Below, in pieces: positions 57,730 through 64,000 of a stretch of DNA of 64,000 bases. How positions within the stretch are numbered: position 1 is the stretch's first letter; every line of letters starts with the position of its first letter. The notes beneath the pieces were generated by a model, which did no database searches, was not told the origin of the DNA, and saw nothing but the letters and a program-made list of their open reading frames with translations. The DNA lies in the NCBI GenBank assembly GCA_963693365.1, contig CAVNZM010000009.1, forward strand, positions 7,812,001-7,876,000, in the 5' to 3' direction. The position numbers and the translations under genes were made by a program. Source of the stretch: Amoebidium appalachense (Eukaryota; Ichthyosporea).

Positions 57730-57882
57730 ATGGGAAGAGACCACGGAAAGAAGGCCGATGCCCCCGCCGCCCAGGCCCCCGCCAAGGCTGAGGCCGCCCC
57801 CGCCCCCGAGTCGCCCAAGAAGGGCAAGAAGGGTGACGCCACCGACTCGCCAAAGGGCGGCAAGAAGCACGGCAAGAAGTAA
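57730..57882 (+). CDS. Small basic Lys/Ala/Pro-rich protein with SPKK motifs, copy 2
   Basis: Encodes a 50-residue protein identical to its inverted twin (57120-56968) except Ala20 for Val20. Few of the 153 coding bases differ, several of them silent, so the pair is either recent or kept similar by gene conversion or selection. SPKKGKK at residues 29-35 and SPKGGKK at 40-46 are the likely DNA-contacting motifs. ATG context is CACCATGG. There is no intron, no signal peptide and no membrane segment. AATAAA at about 58116 is a candidate poly(A) signal. No stem-loop of the replication-dependent histone type is visible downstream. Function is inferred only from composition and motif. Confidence 0.75.
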   Translation: MGRDHGKKADAPAAQAPAKAEAAPAPESPKKGKKGDATDSPKGGKKHGKK

Positions 57883-58114
57883 TTTGACGCCTGAAAGTTG
57901 CCTTGCAGATCATTTCATACCGGCCAGGCAAATACATGACATTGTGACGGCTTTGCATAAACGGCGCTACTACTACAAAAGATCTGCCTTAGCTGTGCAG
58001 CTTTTGGGTGTATTTTCCTCGTTGCAGCATCTGTACACAGCAGCACTATCTATGGATTTCTGCACAAAATACATCATAAGTGCCGCCGTGCGCCTTGGGT
58101 ACAGTGTATCCAGA

Positions 58115-58121
58115 TAAATAA
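58115..58121 (+). terminator. Polyadenylation signal after SPKK-protein copy 2
   Basis: AATAAA within GATAAATAAAGTATG, about 235 bp beyond the stop, in AT-rich DNA. It is the first canonical signal downstream. Confidence 0.45.
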
Positions 58122-58323
58122 AGTATGAATTCGAACGACAGCCTTTAATTTTTTTTAACGGCGACACCTAAAAAATAGAACGTCACGTGTGGTCCCCCGT
58201 AATCATAATCATCATAATATCATACTATGCTTCATACAAGCACACATCGATTGCATTTCCACACACACACACGGGCACGTCAACATGTCACCTACTGTGG
58301 CATGTGCGCGCAACACACGCACG

Positions 58324-58329
<6 letters not shown>

Positions 58330-58411
<82 letters not shown>

Positions 58412-58500
58412 CGCACACACACACACGGACGCACGCATGCATGCACACACACGGACGCACGCATGCATGCACACACACGGACGCACGCATGCATGCACAC
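58330..58500. repeat. (CA)n array running into a 26-28-bp minisatellite
   Basis: (CA)n at 58333-58407, then at least three copies of a unit CACACACACGGACGCACGCATGCATG (58420-58500). The unit is a CA repeat with a GGACG/GCATGC insert that has amplified as a block. Confidence 0.8.
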
Positions 58501-58664
58501 ACGCACGCACGCACCTACACATATACGAACGCACACCCGCACACGCACACACAGACATAGACACGCGCGTACCCATACACACTATAAAATCCCTCACCTC
58601 CCTCTCCCCCCCCCTCGCCCCCTCCCTCTCAAACACACACACACAAAAAGAAAAATACAAATAG

Positions 58665-59865
58665 ATTTTCAATCCCCTTCCATGCCCCAAGCTTTAATTT
58701 CCCGGATTTCTTTGTGGAGAATTCTGAGGGGAGGAGGGGATGGGGCGGGGAGGGGGGGGGGGGGAGGGGAGGGGGGTAGGAGGAGCAGGGAAAAGGGGGG
58801 GGGGGGGGGGGGGAAGGGGGAGGGGGGAGGGGGGTACTTTGGAAAGAGGTGTGAACAATCTGCTTTTGTGTGGTGTTGATGAGTTGCTGAAGGTGCGAAA
58901 AGGGGTGGGTGGTTGGGTTTGCTCTCTGCTGGGAATTGGGTGGGGGGGGGGGGGGGGGGGGGGGGGAGGGGGGGGGGGGGGGGGTGGGGAGGGGGGAGGG
59001 GAAGATGTTGGTGCTGCAAAGGGAGGGAGGGAGGGAGGGAGATGAAGGTGGGGGGAGGGGCAGCCGGTGGATGGTTGTTAATTAAGCAGTTGAGAGCAAA
59101 ATCTGCGGGATTGAGCACAAATTCAGTCTTATGAGATTGTTGGTGGATGCAGAAAGAGCCTCAAGGGATCGGTGGTCTAGGGTTGTGGGTACAGTCAGGG
59201 AGGTAATGGGAGGGATTTAGCTCAGTGCTGGTGACTTAGTAAATTGCTGTGTGCCTCAGTGTGTCTAAGAGATAGCGGGTGGGAACTTCGAATGATTAAA
59301 GTCACACATGACATTGTGTTGTGTGTGTGGGAGGGTGTGGGTTGGGGTGTGTGTGTGTGTGGGTTTGTGTGTGGGTGTGAATGGGTGGGTGGGTGTGTGT
59401 GTGTGACGGGGGAGGGGGGGGGGGGGGGGGGAGGAGGAGGGGGAGGAGGAGGTAAATGGAAAATATAGGAGTGATTGAGGTCGGGAAAGTCAGGGATGGG
59501 ACCTTGGGCAGCGGTTCTTGGTGACCTTTCAGCATTTTGCCAGTCACCTTCAGGGAACAATCCATTGCAACCACCATTATGGCATGCATTTGTATGGGCG
59601 GTCACCCAAGCAGTGGGATTAAATTCAACATGGGGGTAAATGCACGAGGCCGTGGCTGTGATTGTGGGACCATGTGTAGCCACTAGGGGACTTATCAATG
59701 GCTTTTTGTTTAGAGATGAGCAGTTTGGCCCAAAACTAAAATGCATGCACCTAGGCTGTTTGGCAGGGGTATTTTCCTGTACCCTCTTCCATTCACCACT
59801 TCACATTCACCACTAGCGCTTTCTTCCAGCCCCCTGTCCCCCCCCCCCCCCCCCCCCCCCCATCT

Positions 59866-59896
<31 letters not shown>

Positions 59897-62800
59897 GGGC
59901 ATATCCCTGACCCACAGCTCCAAGGCCCCCAACATATTGCCCTGACCCCATTTCCTCCCTTCTCTCATCCCCTCCCTTCACCCCCCCCCCCCCCTCCCCC
60001 CTCCCCCCCCCGCCCCCCCCCCCCCCCCCCCCCCTCCCCCCTCCTCCCCACCTCCTCTCCCCCCTTCCCCACACAAAAAACTTCGAAATAGGTGTCCGAC
60101 TTCCCTTCACCGAAATCCAAGCACTCATTTATCGTTTATCAAATTTCTAGGAGTGGGGAAGGAAGGAGGGGGTGGCCCGGATGAGGAACAGGGGGCGAGG
60201 GGGTTGGGGGAGTGGGGGGGTGGAGGGGGACGGGGGGGAGGGGGGGGGGGGGGACTTGCTACATGCCCCAGTACTTGTCAAATAGGTATTTTTTATTTTA
60301 TCACGTTTTCTTCCCGGAGGGTGGATGGGTGTGGGTGTGACCTTGCAGGCCCTCTAGGAAAGCTACTGTCTACCACACAGCACCGACAGTACATAAGCTA
60401 AACCATCATTCACAAACCTAATTATAAGTACACACTTGGTTTGCTACCCTAGTCACGCCGGCACTTGTCAAATAAGTGGCTGGCGGGGAAGTTGAGTGAT
60501 CAAGTCAAGAACGGCATTGTGTGTGTGTGATGGGTGTGTGTGAGGGGGGGAGGGGGGGGGGGGGGGGGGTTGTGTGTGTGGATGCGTGTGTGTGGGTGGG
60601 TGGGGGGAAGGTGAGTGGTTGTGGGGAGGGGGGAGGAGGGAGGGGAGGGAGGGGGTTGGATACAAGAATAATGTAGGAGTGATTAAGGAAGGGTTCACCA
60701 GCATTATTTTATGGGTGACCTTTGGCATCCTTCTTCCTGCTTGGAGCTTACTGCAACCACCATAGTGGCATGCATTTGTGTGGGCGGTCACCCAACTCAG
60801 TAGCGGGCTAAATCCAGCTGGTGGTTAATGCACCAAGTCGTGGCTGTGATTGTAGGACCATGTGTGGCCATGGAACACTACGAGACTCATCGATGACTTT
60901 TTTTTAGAAATGAGCAGTTAGGGCCAAAACCGAAATGGATGCATACGTGATTGACTGTTTGCTAGGAATAGCGCCCTATATCTCATCCACTGCAAACTCA
61001 TTGCTCCAATTCTTCCCCCCTCCCCCCTTCCTCCCCTCCCCCCCCCCCCGCCCCCCTCCCCCCAACCCCCCCCAGAGGGGGCATCCCCACCCCATAGCTC
61101 CGAGGGCCTCCTCATTCCACCCTGGCCATTGGCCTCCCTTTTCTCATAGTTTCTGCCCCCTTCACCCCCCCCCCCCCCCCCCCCCCCCCCCTTCTCCCCC
61201 TCGTCCCCCTCCCCGCACACACATATACACAAAACAAAAAACTCCAAATAGGTGTTCAAATCCCTTCCATGCCCCAATCATGTCTTTAGGGGGGGGGAGG
61301 GGGAGGGGGGGGGGAGAGGGGGGAGCAGCCAGTGGATACTTGTCAAGCATCTGCTAGGGACAATCTTTTGACCTTTTTGGGTGTACTGTGTGGGTGGTCT
61401 TGAATGCAAATCTGGGAGCACAAATTCAGTCACATGACATCAATGTTGTTGGTGGATGTAGAGGGGGTCAATGGCCTGGGGATCTGGGTACGGGAAAGGG
61501 GATAATAATGGAAAGTGATTTGGATCAGTGACAGTAACACTGCTGTGTGCCCTTGTACTTTTCAAATGCTTTGAGGTAGCTGGTGAGACTTTTAAGTTAT
61601 CAAGTTCATGCATGACATTGTGTTATCTGTGTGGGTGGGGGGGGAGGGGGGGGGGGGGGGGGGGGGGGTACGGGAAAGGGGATAATAATGGAAAGTGTTT
61701 TGGATCAGTGACAGTAACACTGCTGTGTGCCCTTGTACTTGTCAAATGCATTGAGGTAGCTGGCAAGACTTTCAGGTTATCAAGTTCATGCATGACATTG
61801 TGTTATCTGTGTGGGTGGGTGGGGGGGGGGGGGGGGGGGGGGTTGGGTGGGTGGGTGGGAGGGTGCGGGTGGATGGTGATGGGAAATATACGAGTGATTG
61901 AGGTTGGAACAGTCAGGGTAGGAATCATGAGCAATTTTTATGGGATGATCTTTGGGCCTTTTCAACATCTTCATGCACAAACCATAGCGGCATGCATTGA
62001 TGTAGACAATCACCCGACCAGAAGGAACTAATCCAGCTAGGGGTGAATGCACAAAGCCGTAGCTGTGATTGTGGGACCATATGTACACCACTACGCGACT
62101 TATCGATGACTATCTAGTGTTTTTTGATAAAATGAGCAGTTTATGCCCAAACCGAAATAGATGCACATACTACCGGGCTGTTCAATGCCAAGGTATTTCG
62201 ATATACATGTATCCTCATCCTGAGTGGTGGTCAGGTGATTGGTAAAGGAGAGAGAAAGGGGGTGGGTGAAGGATGGGAGAAGGGTGGGTGTTTGGGTGGC
62301 TCACCCCTGGCAATGGGGGGAGGGGGAGGGGGAGGGGGGAGGGGGGAGGAGGGGGGGGGGGGGGCGAGCAGATGGGGGGCGGGGCGGGGGGGCGGGGGGG
62401 GGGGGGAGAGAGGGGGGAGGGAGCAAATGGGTGGAGAGGCCACGTGGATGGGAGGGTGGGTGTGGGGGTAGTGTGGATGCTGCCCAGAATGGGGGGAGGG
62501 GGAGGGGAGGGGGAGGGGGGAAGGGGGGGGGCTGGGGGCAGCCAACATGTATAGTTATTGAGTAGCTGTCAGGGTCAATCTTTTAACCTTTGGGGTGTTC
62601 TTTGTGGGCGGCCTCAAAAAGCAAAGTCTGGGAACAACAACTCAGTCACCAGTGAGATTGTTTGGTAAATGCAGAGGGGGTGGGTTGCCGGGGGCTCTGT
62701 GTACATGCAAGGAGGTAATGGGAAGGGAATAAGCTCAGTGGCTTGGTAATATGCTATGTGCCTCAGTACGTGTTGAATTGGTAGCTGGTGGGAACTTCGA

Positions 62801-63532
62801 ATGATTAAAGTCACACATGACATTTGTGTTGTGTGTGTGGGAGGGTGTTGGTGGATGGGGGTGGCCCACGGTGGGTGGGTGGGGGTGGGGGTGGGGTTGG
62901 GTGGAGAGGGGAGGGAGGGGAGGGATGAAGTGGAAAATTATGAGTGATTGAGGGTGGGTCAGTCATGGAAGGGATTTTGGTTAATGGTTGTGGGTGACCT
63001 TTTGGCAAAATCTGCCTCTTCCTGATTGACGACGAGGATTGCAACCACTATAGTGGCATGCAAATATATGGGCGGTCACCCAGCTAGCAATCAATTTCAG
63101 CTGGTGGTGAATGCACAAAGCCGTGGCTGTGATTGTGGGACCATATGTAGACCCGTGACTGTGGGGCTTATCGATGGCTTTGCCTGCAAAAAATGAGCAA
63201 GTTAGGGCAACACCGAAAGGGATGCACATATGATTGACTGTGTGCTAGGAATCGTTAACTATATGCTTCTTCACTGCAAACTTATCCCCCCCCCCCCCCC
63301 CCCCCCCCGCCTGGGTGGGGCATCCCCACCGCACAGCCCTGACGCCCCCAACATTTCACACTATGCATTGCCCTCCTTTCTCTCACAATCCCCCCCCTCC
63401 CCCTCCCCCCCCCCCCCCCCCTCCCCCCACCCACCCACCCACCCAACCGCGCACATACACGAAACAAAAAAACCCAACTAGATGTTCAATTCCCTTCGAC
63501 GTCCCAAGTATGTCATGCTTCTTTTTTTTTTG

Positions 63533-63622
<90 letters not shown>

Positions 63623-63726
63623 GTTGTGAACAATCTGAGCTTGTGTGGTGGTGATTGATAAAGGGCGAGAAAGCGGGTGGGTGACGGATGGGGGAAGGTT
63701 GGGTGTTTGGGTTGGCTCTCGGCTGG

Positions 63727-63766
<40 letters not shown>

Positions 63767-64000
63767 CAAGTGAATAGTTGTTAAGCAGCTGTTGAGGAAT
63801 CTTCTCAACTATGTATCGGGGTGTACTGTGTGGGCAGCATGGAAAGCCAAATATTGGAGCCACAAATCCAGTCGCATGGCATTGTTGGTGGATATAGAAG
63901 GGGTCGGTGGCCGGAGTATCTGCATGCACTACGGGACTTCTTGATGGTTTTCTTTTTAGAAATCATTCAGTTAGACTGTTAATGAGGCTAGTCTCTCATC
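58665..64000. repeat. Tandem array of about 1.1-1.2 kb units, truncated by the window end
   Basis: Landmarks recur in the same order. GTGGCTGTGATTGTGGGACC and variants stand at 59652, 60839, 62059 and 63123 (spacings about 1187, 1220, 1064). GTGGCATGCATTTGTGTGGG variants stand about 75 bp before each. AATGAGCAGTT stands 60-70 bp after each. TTCAATCCCTTCCATGCCCC stands near 58671, 61256 and 63487. Between them every unit has G/C homopolymers, where most length difference lies. Minus-strand translation gives a recurring peptide (HGPTITATASCI, VTAHTNACHYGGC), intact in some units and broken by stops or shifts in others. At least four full units plus partial ends are visible; the array continues beyond 64000. 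Related single copies occur at 3.4, 8.2 and 10.0 kb. Confidence 0.8.
61489..61848. repeat. Recent 180-bp direct tandem duplication inside the satellite
   Basis: TACGGGAAAGGGGATAATAATGG starts at 61489 and again at 61669, exactly 180 bp apart. The copies match except for a few substitutions (for example ACTTTTCAAATGCTTT against ACTTGTCAAATGCATT) and the lengths of their terminal G runs. It is much younger than the 1.2-kb unit containing it. Confidence 0.9.

Overview
The window is nuclear DNA of a eukaryote. It has multi-exon genes with GT-AG introns, TATA boxes about 30 bp ahead of TCAGTY-type initiators, AATAAA signals, a retrotransposon LTR and a tRNA-headed SINE-like repeat. Most of the 64 kb is low-complexity DNA: C and G homopolymers of 20-50 bp, (CA)n/(GT)n and (CT)n/(GA)n arrays up to about 280 bp, and mixtures of these. 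Most long open frames (poly-Pro, poly-Gly, Val-Cys, Thr-His, Leu-Ser, Arg-Glu) are translations of that DNA and were discarded. The species cannot be named. An SPX domain joined to an SLC13-type transporter is known from fungi, algae and other protists, not animals, so an alga or other unicellular eukaryote is the best guess.

Layout. 1-12 kb: LTR in minus orientation (1099-1577), then microsatellite desert with diverged copies of a dispersed repeat (about 3.4, 8.2 and 10.0 kb) and one or two possible decayed exons. 12.5-14.1 kb, minus: intronless cationic amino acid transporter. 15.3-17.0 kb: very large microsatellite block. 18.8-20.2 kb, minus: two-exon TPR protein. 21.0-25.8 kb, plus: five-exon atypical dual-specificity phosphatase. 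28.8-38.3 kb, plus: twelve-exon SPX-SLC13 phosphate transporter with one apparent frameshift. 40.9-43.9 kb, minus: part of an unrecognised gene whose last four visible exons are a duplicated two-exon unit. 44.7-47.6 kb, plus: weaker candidate exons. 48.8-49.7 kb: SINE-like repeat. 50.9-52.1 kb, plus: intronless secreted protein with FN3-like and ricin-B-type beta-trefoil regions. 57.0-57.9 kb: head-to-head pair of nearly identical 50-residue, Lys/Ala/Pro-rich SPKK-containing proteins sharing about 0.6 kb of upstream DNA. 58.7-64.0 kb: tandem array of about 1.1-1.2 kb units running off the window edge, related to the dispersed repeats at the left.

The genes form no obvious pathway; phosphate sensing and uptake, amino acid uptake, a phosphatase, a chaperone-type TPR protein, a secreted lectin-like protein and a chromatin-like peptide sit side by side as in an ordinary nuclear chromosome. 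The most unusual points are the inverted SPKK-peptide gene pair, the A-B-A-B phase-2 exon duplication, the bias of intronic poly-C to the sense strand, splice sites made from dinucleotide repeats, and the satellite array with diverged copies about 50 kb away. Homopolymer lengths here are the least trustworthy part of the sequence.
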